Below, piece after piece: positions 39,483 through 49,080 of a stretch of 64,000 nt of DNA (the stretch's first letter is position 1; every line of letters begins with the position of its first letter). The notes beneath the pieces are model-generated. The model had not been told where the DNA came from. It did not search any database and saw nothing but the letters and a program-made list of their open reading frames with translations. A program made the position numbers and the translations under genes. The DNA comes from Cycas panzhihuaensis. Its lineage: Eukaryota; Cycadophyta. Location: assembly GCA_023213395.1 (NCBI GenBank), contig CM041465.1, forward strand, positions 59,837,741 through 59,901,740, in the 5' to 3' direction.

Positions 39483-40101
39483 GGTGGGGTGAATTATCCA
39501 TCAAAGCTTTTTACAACGTAGTGATTAAATGCCCCAAATCCTCTAGTAGCTCATTGGAGGCTATCAGATTTGTATCCCTGACTACTAATCCAAATGAGGA
39601 GGGTGGTAGTATGGAGATTGAAGATATTAATGATGAACATTGTTAACTAGAATGTTATAGGCCTTTCTAACTAGTTCAAAAGAATGGTGGCCAAAAGATT
39701 CTATAATAATTTTGCAGCACTTGATGTCCTTTGTCTACAAGAAGTCAAATGCTCTGGTAATAATCTGAAGTTAGTTCGCTCCTATCTTTGGAGCAACTTT
39801 ATTTCTTTTATCATGGTCCATGATGAGGGAGGGGATGACGCTTTAACTCCTTTGAAATCCCAATGGGGTAAGAATGAAATCTTGCATGGCTCAGAACACC
39901 ATAACAAATGCAAGTGGATTGTTATTAGTGTCGAAAATATGGTCTTAGGGATCTTAAACATGGATGCCCCTAACACACCCAAGGAGAGGGCTTCTCTATA
40001 GCTTTAGCTTGATTCCAACCTACCCAATATTTTGAGGGTTGTTTGTGGTGACTTTAACATGATAAAGGCACCCTTTAATAAGTTGGGAGGGTTAAAAATA
40101 A
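39483..40101 (+). pseudogene. LINE-7 ORF1 end and ORF2 endonuclease
   Basis: 39483-39643 completes ORF1 (GWGELSIKAFYNVVIKCPKS, ending in IEDINDEHC and a stop). ORF2 starts near 39645 with NVIGLSN and FKRMVAKRFYNN, then LDVLCLQEVKCSG (the Glu of the APE-type endonuclease), KWIVISVENMVLGILNMDAP and VVCGDFNMI (Asp-Asn pair). This nicks target DNA to prime reverse transcription. The RT domain that should follow is absent: sequence changes at 40102 to the Cop-10 LTR. Confidence 0.8.
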
Positions 40102-40484
40102 TGTGAATTCCCATCTTATATTCATTTAAGTTAATTTCTCATGTCATTAAAATATCTCCTCACATAGAATATTCTTGGTTGGAAGATTCTTAGTCAATGT
40201 CATTAATTAAGGTGGTTAGTGGAAGTCAAAGTTAGTTGAAGTATTAAATAAGGTAGTTTAGAGCCTACAAAAATTTGAGGGAGCTATTAATTAGCCATTA
40301 TGAAGTGGTTAGAACTACTTACCTATGTTTAGAACATTTGTAATCTATAAATATATGATGTACAAGGCTATTTGAAATTAATGAGATTTATGGGGACTTG
40401 TGATTCATTAACACGTATTCATGTCTTGATGTTGTGTATATGATATGTGTTATGTATCCTTCTCTTAACCCTCATTGTCTAACA
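40102..40484 (+). repeat. Cop-10 5' LTR (383 bp)
   Basis: Runs from TGTGAATTCCCATC to CATTGTCTAACA, directly followed by the PBS TGGTGTCAAAGCA (40485-40497), an initiator-Met match with two differences. It has a TATAAATATA box near 40343. The left boundary is supported by the end of LINE-7 similarity at 40101. No second copy in the window. Confidence 0.8.
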
Positions 40485-40497
40485 TGGTGTCAAAGCA

Positions 40498-40869
40498 AGT
40501 TGGTTCCTCTCTTGTCAATTAAACCATGTTTGAGAACTTTTATGGGGTTGTCCTAAAGTCTAAAGGGATTCTATCTGGCTCTTAAAACTTGTGAAATTTC
40601 TATCCTATTGACTACAGTCTGTTGCCCTTTCTACTACCTACTCTAGTACACGTGAACCTATCGCCCACTACTGCCATCGTTCTGACAATTCCTTTGTGTC
40701 TTGCCACTGCCCATTATCGCAGGTCCACAGAGGTTATCTACCCGAACAACTATCGCATGTCATTAGCTGCCAATTCTGGAGGAAGTCGCCACCCGTGGTC
40801 TGTTCAACCAGTCCTTGAGGCGAAGGACCTCATTTGTCCCAAGGCCGTCATTCTTCGTAGACATCTGAC
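40498..40869 (+). other. Cop-10 leader, first piece
   Basis: No recognised domain. A frame from 40622 (MPFLLPTLVHVNLSPTTAIV..) stays open up to the Gyp-11 junction and, with one CTGAC removed, for a further 35 or so codons at 46875-46968 to a stop. It may be chance or a small leader ORF. Confidence 0.4.
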
Positions 40870-41247
40870 TGGTAGGATACCACTCCTTAATGATAATTGC
40901 ACACTAATATAATAAGCAAATAACTCCAAAAGAGCACTTATATTGCAATACCCTTCGAGGGGGCAACCTCCCAATTACATGCAAATAACAATGATATTCA
41001 AGATATCATACTCTAAGGATTACACAAATAGATATATGTCTCTATGCTTACTACTCAACCGCCTCATGCATGTGGGATATTACATGAATATATATAGTGC
41101 TCAATGACCACTACACAACCTTCTACTTATGCATGTGGGATATTAAGAAAAGGGAAGAAGTAGAAGAAATAAAGATATAAGAGAGAGAAGAAGTACAAGA
41201 TATAAGAGAATATAAGAGAAGGTAAGTTAGGGGTTGGATCCCTAACA
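40870..41247 (-). repeat. Gyp-11 3' LTR (378 bp)
   Basis: Runs from TGGTAGGATACCACTCC to GGATCCCTAACA. Contains a short repeat of ATGCATGTGGGATATTA (near 41065 and 41128) and an AGATATAAGAGA-rich tail. Confidence 0.95.
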
Positions 41248-41275
41248 AAGTCCCCCCCTTAAAAAAGCTTTGCCC

Positions 41276-41480
41276 TCAAAGCTTGGTGATCTCAGGGTGC
41301 TCTACGACAAATTGTTCATTCTCCCAGGTTGCATCTTCTCGCGGAAGTTGTTTCCATTTGATGAGATACTCAATGATTTGTCTGGATCGTAGATGTCGAA
41401 TTCTTCAGTCAATGATACATTCTGGAATGAGTTGAAGTTGCCCCTCCTCATTTAATATAGGTAATTGCTTTGAACTTGTA
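41276..41480 (-). pseudogene. Gyp-11 chromodomain
   Basis: In the minus frame ending at the TGA at 41276-41278: PECIID, RIRHLRSRQIIEYLIKWKQL, PREDATWENEQFV, EHPEITKL. This is a full-length chromodomain with its IEYLIKWK strand and ATWE aromatic motif, at the integrase C-terminus. One stop lies in front of RIRHLR. Upstream (41480-41640) is RIHNVFHVSCLKK, the conserved motif that precedes chromodomains. Confidence 0.87.
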
Positions 41481-42352
41481 CTTGTTGCCCAATTACCTTC
41501 TTGAGACATGAAACATGAAAGACATTATGGATCCTTGATAATGGTGGTAAGTCCAAGGCATATGCAACTTCACCAATCTTCTTGAGAATTTTGTAAGGCC
41601 CATAAAATCGAGGTTGTAACTTATGTTGCCCATTCCGTTTGAGAGATTCTCGCTTATACGTTTACCGTAAGTATACCCAATCACCGGTTGAAACGCTGCT
41701 CACTTCGCCCTTTATCACTCGTTGTTTCATCCGATTTTGTGCAAGGTTCAAATTTTCCTTGAGTAGCTTAAGAATATGTGTTGTTTGTTGGATGTGGTCT
41801 TATTTGCTTGAACCTTAGAACCGATTATGGCATAGTTTTTAAGTGTGGGTGGTTCATAGCCATATAATGCTTGAACGGAGTCATTCCTGGCGATGCATGA
41901 TAGGTTGTATTATACCACCATTACGCTAAAGGAAGCCAATGATGCCACGCTCGCTTATCTCAAGCATAACAAAGGTATCCTTCAAGGCACTTATTAACCA
42001 CCTCGGTTTGTCCATCATTTTGTGGATGGTAGGTGAGCTCATTGTTAGTTTAGTACCAAGTAGATGGAAGAGTTACGTCCGGAGTTCTTGGTAAACTTGG
42101 GATCCCGATCGACTATACATTTGGGCATCTTGCAACCCGTGTATATCCTTTAAAAGACCTCAAAGAATTTGCTTTGCCTTATATGTGGCCCGAATGCCAC
42201 AAAATGAGCATATTTAGTTAGCCTATCAACAACCACCAAGATAGCATCTTTTCCTTCCGACTTGGCGGACCCACGATGAAGTCCATAGAGATTTCTTCCC
42301 ATCGTTGATTTGGTATGGGAAGGGGTTGCAGCAATCCTGGAGACTTGATTGC
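41481..42352 (-). pseudogene. Gyp-11 integrase core and C-terminal domain
   Basis: Frame-broken integrase. Near 42200-42290: SEGKDAILVVVDRLTKYAHF (first Asp), and near 42100: IVDRDPKF (second Asp). Towards 41490-41660: KLQPRFYGPYKILKKIGEVA and YALDLPPLSRIHNVFHVSCL. The Glu region near 42000 is unclear. At least three frame changes. Confidence 0.82.
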
Positions 42353-42736
42353 TTACATCTTATGCCGTTGACAAATTTCACATGAGGAAACATATCTCTT
42401 TACATCTCCTTTTTGTCCCTTCCAAAAGAAGGACTGTTTTAAACGGTGGTATGTTCGTAGGAACCCTGAGTGACCTGCTGTTGGAGAGGCATGTGCATCA
42501 TGTAAAATTTGCTCCTTAAGGCTAGAGTGAGGGCATATATATATTCGATTCTTATACCAGAGAATATTTGAAGACCATGTATAATGGGTTGAATGCCCTA
42601 CTCCAGCTTGAAGGTCTTGAATGATCTGCTTTGTAAAGGAGTCTTCATCCCATTCTTGCTTGGCATCGCTATCCAAGAGGGATTGATGTGATAGAATATA
42701 GTGCAGAGCCTTCTTCCTTACGAGATAAAGCATCAA
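42353..42736 (-). pseudogene. Gyp-11 integrase N-terminal zinc domain
   Basis: 127-codon frame: ILWYKNRIYICPHSSLKEQI, HDAHASPTAGHSGFLRTYHR and SFFWKGQKGDVKRYVSSCEICQ. The H-H-C-C residues of the integrase zinc-binding domain are all present. It continues into the core at 42352 after a break. Confidence 0.88.
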
Positions 42737-43463
42737 CAGCTATATTATCCTTGCCTTTTCTATATATTATTTCAAAGTCAAAAGCTTGCATTTTGGTGAC
42801 CCATTTTTGTTGTTCCTCAGATGATGTCCTTTGAGATAGAAAATATTTTAAGCTATCATGGTTCTGCTTTAATTTGGAAATGTGTTCCCAATAAATATTG
42901 TCGCCATTTCCTAACGCATGAAGAATTGCTAACATCTCCTTCTCATAGGTGGACTTGACTTGTTCCTTGAGTGTAAGTCGGCGACTTTCAAAAGCCAAAG
43001 GTTTTCCTTCTTGCATTAAGATTGCTCCAATGCCTTGCCCCGATGCATCACATTCAATGGTGAAGGTCTTTGTAAAGTCCGGTGTTGCAAGGCGGTGTGG
43101 TAGTTAAAGCCACTTTAGGTGTTCAAATGCTTGAGGCCTTATCATTCCAATGAAAAGAATCCTTTTTTAACAAATTGATTAAAGGGGAAGCAATCCTTGC
43201 ATAGCCTTGAACAAACTTTCGATAATATCCTGTGATTCCTAAGAATCCACGAAGGCCCTTGATGTTTTTAGGTTTAGGCTAGTTTGCGATAACTGCTATT
43301 TTCTTAGGATTCACCTTGACTCCTTCTTGAGAGATGATATGGCCCAAATATTCTATTTCGCTTGCCCAAATTGACATTTTGATTTTTGCATAAAGTTGGT
43401 TGTCCGCAAGCACCGTAATGCCTTATCAACATGTCAAGATGGTCTTCCCACGTCTGTTGAAGA
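42737..43463 (-). pseudogene. Gyp-11 RNase H and RT connection
   Basis: Minus frame 42669-43016: QEGKPLAFESRRLTLKEQ, STYEKEMLAILHAL, NHDSLKYFLSQRTSSEEQQK, WVTKMQAFDFEIIYRKGKDN and AVDALSRK, the gypsy RNase H end. The stretch 43017-43463 holds the RT thumb ([18 protein letters not shown]-type, [12 protein letters not shown]-type blocks) in shifted frames. Confidence 0.83.
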
Positions 43464-43900
43464 TCAAAATGTCATCAAAAAGACTAATATGAACTTCCTT
43501 AAGTAAGGTCGAAAGAGTTTATTCATGAGTCCTTGAAAGGTGGATGGAGCATTAGTCAAGCCAAATGGCATGACTAAAAATTCATAGTGACCTTCATGTG
43601 TACGAAATGCAGCTTTATGAACATCCTCTGCTTTGATCCCGATTTGATGGTAGCCCGACCGTAAGTCCAATGATGTGAAGAACATTGCTCCATGGAGCTC
43701 ATCCAAGAGTTCATTAATGACCGGTATAGGAAATTTATCCTTGATGGTTATCTTATTGAGCTCATGTAGTCTACACACATGCGAAATGAGCCATCCTTTT
43801 TTCGTACTAAAATCACCGGGGTAGAAAAAGTGCTTTTACTTTCCTAATAATACCAAAGATTAAGGAGTTCTTGAACTAGTCGCTCAATTTCATTCTTTTC
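43464..43900 (-). pseudogene. Gyp-11 reverse transcriptase palm
   Basis: Minus frame 43464-43778: [39 protein letters not shown] (catalytic Asp), [19 protein letters not shown] and [15 protein letters not shown]. It ends FILVF, where one T is missing from a run of T (five instead of six near 43473), throwing the catalytic FDD into the next frame (LFDDILIF). The enzyme is dead from this one deletion alone. 43779-43900 holds the fingers region, also shifted. Confidence 0.9.
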
Positions 43901-44223
43901 TTTGGTAGGGATCTGATGGTCGAATACAAGGAGGATTACTTCCAACTACCAGGTCAATGCTATGATCTTGGTCACGTACTGGGGGAAGACCTTGAGGAAT
44001 ATCTTGAAAGACCTGCCTATGGCGGTGAAGTACCAATTTTAAGTCATTTGGTATACCATCATCTTGGAGAATGTCCCCTTCTGTTGGAAGTTCTTGACCT
44101 TCTAGAGCATAACATTTGGCAATGATTCTTGCACCACCCTTGTTAATAAGCCTCTCCATACGGTGTGAGCTGATGATTTGGGTTGGTGGAGGAATGATCC
44201 CATTCAATTGATAGTCAATTCCT

Positions 44224-44698
44224 TCAGAAGTAAATCGGATGAAGAGCTCCCGTGATATTTAGTTGAATGGTCCCTAGTGGTTTGAGCCATTGTACCCCTA
44301 ATACAACATCAACTCCTCCAACAGGAATGGCATACATAGAAGTGGAGAGGTGATAGTCACCAATTTGCAACTTGATATTGTGACATTTTCCCCCACAAGC
44401 TAGTGTCCCTCCATTAGCCACCATAACCTGAAAATTTTTGACAGGATATGGAAAACAGTTGAGTTCTTCAGCAAGTTTCCGATTAATAAAATTATGGGTA
44501 CTCCCAGAATCTATGAGGACAACCACCTTCCTTTTCTTAATGTACCCAATAAGTTTGAGTGTCTGAGGGGCTGCAATTCCAGCTAGGGCATACACCGATA
44601 TAGTAGCAGTATCTTCTTCTTCCTCCTCAGGTGGGTCACAATCATTATTTTCTGGCTCTAATGAGGCTTCTTCTACTGGTTCCTCATCTTGAACATCC
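44224..44698 (-). pseudogene. Gyp-11 protease
   Basis: 123-codon frame: GYIKKRKVVVLIDSGSTHNF (catalytic Asp in DSGS), INRKLAEELNCFPYPV, DYHLSTSMYAIPVGGVDVVL and GVQWLKPLGTIQL. Intact retropepsin. A linker frame, 43890-44207, follows towards RT (RHRQVFQDIPQGLPPVRDQD), typical of the start of gypsy RT. Confidence 0.88.
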
Positions 44699-45586
44699 TC
44701 AATTATAAATAAGCGTCGTCAGACACTTATGGTCTTTATTCCACTTTTGGTTACAATGAAAACATAACCCTTTCAATCGCTTCTCATCCATCTCTTGGGA
44801 AGTCATTCGTCGTACACCAGGAACCTGAAATTGTGGTCGCTTTTCTGGAAATGTTCGTTGGGGGTCGGGATGCCTTATTTTTGCTTCAATGTGTCGAGCA
44901 AAATTAATAGTCAGAGATGTTATCATGTTTTAAGAGTCGCAACTCATGTCTGATGTCATCTCATAACCCACCAATGTATAGCTCAAGTAATTTATCCTGA
45001 CAAAGACCATCAACCCTTGTGGAGAGACGTTGATATTCTCAGAGGTTGAAACAGTCCCCTCCTGTCTAACTTTAGCTAACTGGTTAAAGTGGTCCTGATC
45101 CCAGGTACTGTCATATTGAGCTATAAGATCTTTGACAAAACCCTCCCATTGATAACTAAGCCCACCAATTGTTTTCATAACCCATTGGTACCATTGGTAG
45201 GGTTCAGTTTCCATGTGTAAAGAAGCAAGAGGGATCTTCTTATCTGCTGGAACTTGATGAAGAGAAAAGTATTGTTCCATTTGGGTGATCCAGGTGCGTA
45301 CATCTGTGCCATTGAACTTCCTGATTTCTACCTTGGGAAGGAAGTTTGGACGAAAGCGCCTACCATCATTACCTTCATCTTCTTTAGTGAAGTGACCCCC
45401 ACCTATGTGAGTAGTATCATCAAGATCACTCTTTTCTTCCTTAAGAGGTTTCATGGATGTGAGCTCTAGCATTATTGCTTCAAATTTTTCATTGAAGTCA
45501 TTCTGGATTTGTAATATATCTTCTCGAAGTTGTGAAACAACATCATTGAGATCTTGGGTCCAACTTGGGTTCATCTTAGGGGCCAT
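44699..45586 (-). pseudogene. Gyp-11 gag and zinc knuckle
   Basis: The gag frame starts at the ATG at 45586 (MAPKMNPSWTQDLNDVVSQL): helical N-terminus, then LPKVEIRKFNGTDVRTWITQ, MEQYFSLHQVPADKKIPLA, ALDKNMETEP-like block, GFVKDLIAQYDSTWDQDHFN and QLAKVRQEGTVS, followed by a frame change. The knuckle RLKGLCFHCNQKWNKDHKC lies at about 44755-44790 in the 44699-44926 frame. Clearly related to Gyp-8 gag (LIDQYEDSWNVDYF, KWNKDHQC). At least one frameshift. Confidence 0.88.
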
Positions 45587-46476
45587 TAGTCCACAAGACC
45601 TAAGTTGGAATCTTGGTTGGTAAATGTGACTGAAAAGGATTTGACGGGGTGTCTATAGACTGTTATCCCCAATATGAGGCAATATGGATTTTTTTTTTTG
45701 CTTTTTGCTTTTTTGCTTTTTCGCTTTTTGCTTTTTGCTTTTTTGCTTTTTTGCTTTTTTGGGCACTGGTTGGCTGACAGACTATGTGCGCAAGAACTGA
45801 TGACAGACTGGCTAGAGACACTCGATTTAACAAATAGATGATGACTGACTCACTCACTGACTAAGTGCGCACAACCCACTAATAGACTGACCAGGTACAC
45901 TAGGTATGGGCTTGTCTGGTTTGTAGGCCCTCCGATATACTTATCCCAGACGTAAATAGTATCAACTTACAAAGGCAAACGCTCTACTCTATAGTTGTAC
46001 TACCCCGTCTCTAGGGTACGTGGAGAGTAACTTCTCGAGGCTAACCGCTTACCAGTGCACTACAAATTGCAGACGGTCAATAGGTTTCCTATGGTTACCT
46101 ATACTAGGAAGGCCTATCTAGGGGTCCTCCTATATACCCACAGTGCGTGGAGGCACAATTCCGTGGCAGGAGTTGCGTCTAAGGCTTGATTCGAGGTGTG
46201 ATCTCCGGTCCTTCACGCAAGGGACGGAAAAGCCACAATGCGCTTAGCCCAAAGCAGCAGATCCTCGTGATATTTATAGACCCCGACGCAGGTCTCTATC
46301 TAAATGCAAAGAAGGCGCGGTGGCGGTGTTAGGGTAGCCCGATTGCGGTGTTATCTACCCCAAAAAGCAAAGTAACTAAATGGAAATCAAATGAGAATAG
46401 GTACTAATGAGAAAAAATGATGGAAAAAATTGATTATTTAGTACCTTGACTCTCCCACAAGGAATGGATCGACCGC
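45587..46476 (-). other. Gyp-11 leader with heptamer run and shared module
   Basis: No gene. 45688-45761 is a run of about ten TTTTTGC-type heptamers. 46041-46360 contains the blocks CTAACCGCTTACCAGTGCAC, TGCGCTTAGCCC, a TATAGACC...GGTCTCTA inverted repeat and GCGGTGTTATCTACCCC, which recur in the Cop-4 leader. G+C is higher here than around it. Confidence 0.6.
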
Positions 46477-46488
46477 TCTGATACCACT
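46477..46488 (-). other. Gyp-11 primer-binding site
   Basis: The plus strand reads CTCTGATACCACT just before the LTR; the complement contains TGGTATCAGAG, matching initiator-Met tRNA. Confidence 0.88.
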
Positions 46489-46869
46489 TGGTAGGATACC
46501 ACTCCTTAATGATAATTGCACACCAATATAATAAGCAAATAACTCCAAAAGAGCACTTATATTGCAATACCCTTCGAGGGGGCAACCTCCCAATTACATG
46601 CAAATAACAATGATATTCAAGATATCATACTCTAAGGATTACACAAATATATATATGTCTCTATGCTTACTACTCAACCGCCTCCTTATGCATGTGGGAT
46701 ATTACATGAATATATATAGTGCTCAATGACCACTACACAACCTTCTACTTATGCATGTGGGATATTAAGAAAAGGGAAGAAGTAGAAGAAATAAAGATAT
46801 AAGAGAGAGAAGAAGTACAAGATATAAGAGAATATAAGAGAAGGTAAGTTAGGGGTTGGATCCCTAACA
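46489..46869 (-). repeat. Gyp-11 5' LTR (381 bp)
   Basis: Starts TGGTAGGATACCACTCC and ends GGATCCCTAACA; about 99% identical to the 3' LTR, with a 3-bp length difference at CGCCTCCTTATGC. Then CTGAC, the target duplication. Confidence 0.95.
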
Positions 46870-46874
46870 CTGAC

Positions 46875-47408
46875 AGTGGTCCGACAGGTTCATGTCACCC
46901 AGCTACTGTTATGAGGAGGCACCACAAGCTCATGGGTATGTCAGTCGAAGATGTCGCCTATCATTTCATTCTATAGTCATGTGTTAAAGCCGCAATAACC
47001 CGTAATATATCACGCAACTTTATTTCATGATTATATCTTGTTTTGCTAAGTGTTATAACATTATGTTATACACTTTGACATATTCTTCGAAATATTCTTA
47101 ATTCAATCATTTCATTTTCTAAAGTTCTTTTTAAGGAGGTTTTTACCCCTTTTTAAGGGGACTTCAAGTTATTTTAAGTCATTTTTTTCTTTTTTTTTTG
47201 TCTTCTTCAATGTATAATTCCTGTCTAACAAGATTAAACAACCTTGCAATCATTAAGTGACATTCGATACTCATACTTGTACTCGTTTAATACTTAGTTT
47301 TACAATTTCCTTTCATTGTTTGTAAAATTTCAAAATGACATGTGAATATTGTTGGCTATAACTTGCCAAAATCACAAAAATTAGACAAGAAAATTTGTGA
47401 CATGGAAA
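46875..47408 (+). other. Cop-10 leader, second piece
   Basis: No gene seen apart from the possible end of the leader frame from 40622. A poly-T-rich stretch at 47180-47205 and AAGGAG/CCCCTTTTTAAGGGG inverted repeat near 47145-47160. Confidence 0.4.
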
Positions 47409-48118
47409 TTTAAAATTTCCAATATTTTGGCCCTACATAGGCTTATGAAAATTGTTGATGGAGAAGACAAAAAGATAAATACATAACCAACCGTTGAAAT
47501 TGAAGAAGTGGCATGGTACGACAAGAACCATCGAGCACTAACAATTATTAATTTGTCAATAACTAATGAATTAATTACTCATCCTCAAGGAAAAATATCT
47601 ATATCTGATGCATGGAAGACTCTCAAGGATCTATTTAAGACTAAGAATGAAACTCGAGTCTTATGTCTTCAAAATTTGCTTTACTCTTGTAAAATGTCCA
47701 TTAATGGCTCTTTCTCCATTCACAAAAATTGAAGGAGATAACAGTGAAACTTCTTGTTGTAGGAGAAGTATAAGATAAAAAGTTTCTAACCATCATTTTA
47801 AGCAGCCTGCATGAGGGCTATCACATTTTTGTAACTAGCTTATGCCCTACAAGCCAACCTCAATCTCTTACTTTTGATAAGTTAGGTAGCTTACTGCTAT
47901 ATAAAGAGTAGCGAATGGACTTTTATGATCGTGATAGTAGCAGTGCAATGATGCTTGCATCTAGATTTTAAAAGAAGCCTCCACAACAATCACAAGGAGG
48001 CACATGTAATGCACAAAAACTCAGACGTGATGTTGTATGCAGATATTGTAACAATAAGGGATACTTAGAGAAGCAATACTACAAAAAGAGAGCAGGTAAA
48101 AGGAAGAACACCCATGCT
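47409..48118 (+). pseudogene. Cop-10 gag with zinc knuckle remnant
   Basis: From about 47400: WKFKISNILALHRLMKIVDG, then MAWYDKNHRALTIINLSITN (47508), HPQGKISISDAWKTLKDLF and RVLCLQNLLYSCKMSINGSF, the copia Gag pattern. Frameshifts and stops follow 47729. Near 48036-48100: CRYCNNKGYLEKQYYKK, a CCHC knuckle with Leu for His and Tyr for the last Cys. Confidence 0.8.
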
Positions 48119-48409
48119 TTGTTTGGAAATGAAGATGACAAAGTGTTTGTTTTCAATGCTACAAATCCAGAGCTATGCAAGTTGTATGTTGATTCTAGTG
48201 CATCCAAGCATATCACTTACCACAATGATTGGATTGACGACTCAAAAGACTGTCAACTTCCTCTTATTGTACTTGGCAGCAACAGTCAGCATCAAGTTAT
48301 TGGTTGTGGCACCATAAGCATTTGTCAACTGGAGTATGGACCATTCAAGATTTCAAATGTTTTACTTGTACCCTCTTTTAAGCACAACCTGCTCTTGTTA
48401 GAGAAACAG
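48119..48409 (+). pseudogene. Cop-10 protease, truncated
   Basis: FGNEDDKVFVFNATNPELCK then LYVDSSASKHITYHND, a copia protease site (DSSAS in place of DSGAS), CGTISICQLEYGPFKISNVL and VPSFKHNLL, the start of the pre-integrase domain. It stops being element sequence at 48409, where an unrelated LTR begins; the codons beyond that are LTR. Confidence 0.83.
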
Positions 48410-48602
48410 TGTTTTTCTTTTCTATCTATGTATTCTAAAGTTAACTCGAAGGTTACATGTCCAACCCCTCTTTAATGCACTGATGACATTTGGCCTACAT
48501 GCATAGGCATTCATATGCGCACATGATGTATTTATATAAGAGAATTTGCCTCTTGTTAATGAATTGAAATATTCCCTTCCTCTATTCAAATTTGTTCTAA
48601 CA
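48410..48602 (+). repeat. Cop-12 5' LTR (193 bp)
   Basis: Runs from TGTTTTTCTTTTC to AAATTTGTTCTAACA with the PBS TGGTATCAAAGTAGG directly after (48603-48617). The size and the ACCCCTCTTTA block match the Cop-6 LTR. TATTTATATAAG near 48528 is a TATA box. The 3' end of Cop-12 is not identified. Confidence 0.78.
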
Positions 48603-48617
48603 TGGTATCAAAGTAGG

Positions 48618-49080
48618 TATGTTGATAAAAGTTGAAGAGAACACAACTTTAAAATCCTAAAGGATTCAGTCTAAAAAAAGTGTTGAAGACATTTTGTGGA
48701 GTTTCTAAGAAGGAAAGGACACAATTCGAGTTTATCAATTACAATATCGAACCGTACAAATGAATAAAATTTCAAGTGCTCAGAAATTGATGAAATCTAG
48801 TGTGTAGAATCATCTCATCAAGGAAAATAAACTATTCCAAAGGCACAAGTTCAGATTCCTCTTCAATAAGTGAGAAAACGCAAATTTGAAGCGCATGTAT
48901 TTATAAATTCAATCTCACATTTCTCTCAATTTTCTTTGAAGTTTTGGGTAAAATGTGTTCTAATTTCTTCGATTGGACAAGATCATTCATTTGCATGCAA
49001 GTTTGTTAAATCTTGTCAAAGATTAAAACAGAGTGAATTGATGTAATAGTAATTATGAAACATTGTAAGTGTAATCATAT
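48618..49080 (+). other. Cop-12 leader
   Basis: AT-rich, no gene. Resembles the Cop-6 leader in composition and in words such as TCTTTGAAG and AAATTTTT. Where Cop-12 ends is unclear; the composition changes near 49080. Confidence 0.45.

Larger units (their letters stand above)
26400..40101 (+). mobile_element. LINE-7: non-LTR retrotransposon, split by Gyp-8
   Basis: Plus-strand LINE in two pieces: ORF1 at about 26440-27344 and ORF1 end plus ORF2 endonuclease at 39483-40101. Between them is Gyp-8 with its AAAAG target duplication; removing it and one AAAAG joins ..SDEEK to GWGELSIK in frame. Plant L1-type LINEs have this DUF4283/zinc-knuckle ORF1. It ends abruptly at 40101 where Cop-10 begins, before any RT domain. 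Confidence 0.82.
40870..46869 (-). mobile_element. Gyp-11: young Ty3/gypsy chromovirus
   Basis: Exactly 6.0 kb, minus strand, LTRs of 378 bp (40870-41247) and 381 bp (46489-46869), differing by about two substitutions and a 3-bp indel, with a perfect CTGAC target duplication (40865-40869, 46870-46874). From the right: PBS, leader, gag, CCHC, protease, RT, RNase H, integrase with H2C2 and DD-E, chromodomain, purine tract (41248-41262). Despite its youth, pol is broken by several frameshifts, so it was probably mobilised in trans or copied when already defective. Confidence 0.95.
40102..48409 (+). mobile_element. Cop-10: Ty1/copia element, split by Gyp-11
   Basis: 5' LTR (40102-40484), PBS, leader in two pieces (40498-40869 and 46875-47408), gag and protease on the plus strand. 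Gyp-11 with its CTGAC target duplication sits in the leader. The element stops at 48409 where the Cop-12 LTR begins, before integrase and RT. That the gag at 47409 belongs to the LTR at 40102 is inferred from strand, order and spacing (about 0.9 kb of leader); two separate elements remain possible. Confidence 0.7.
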
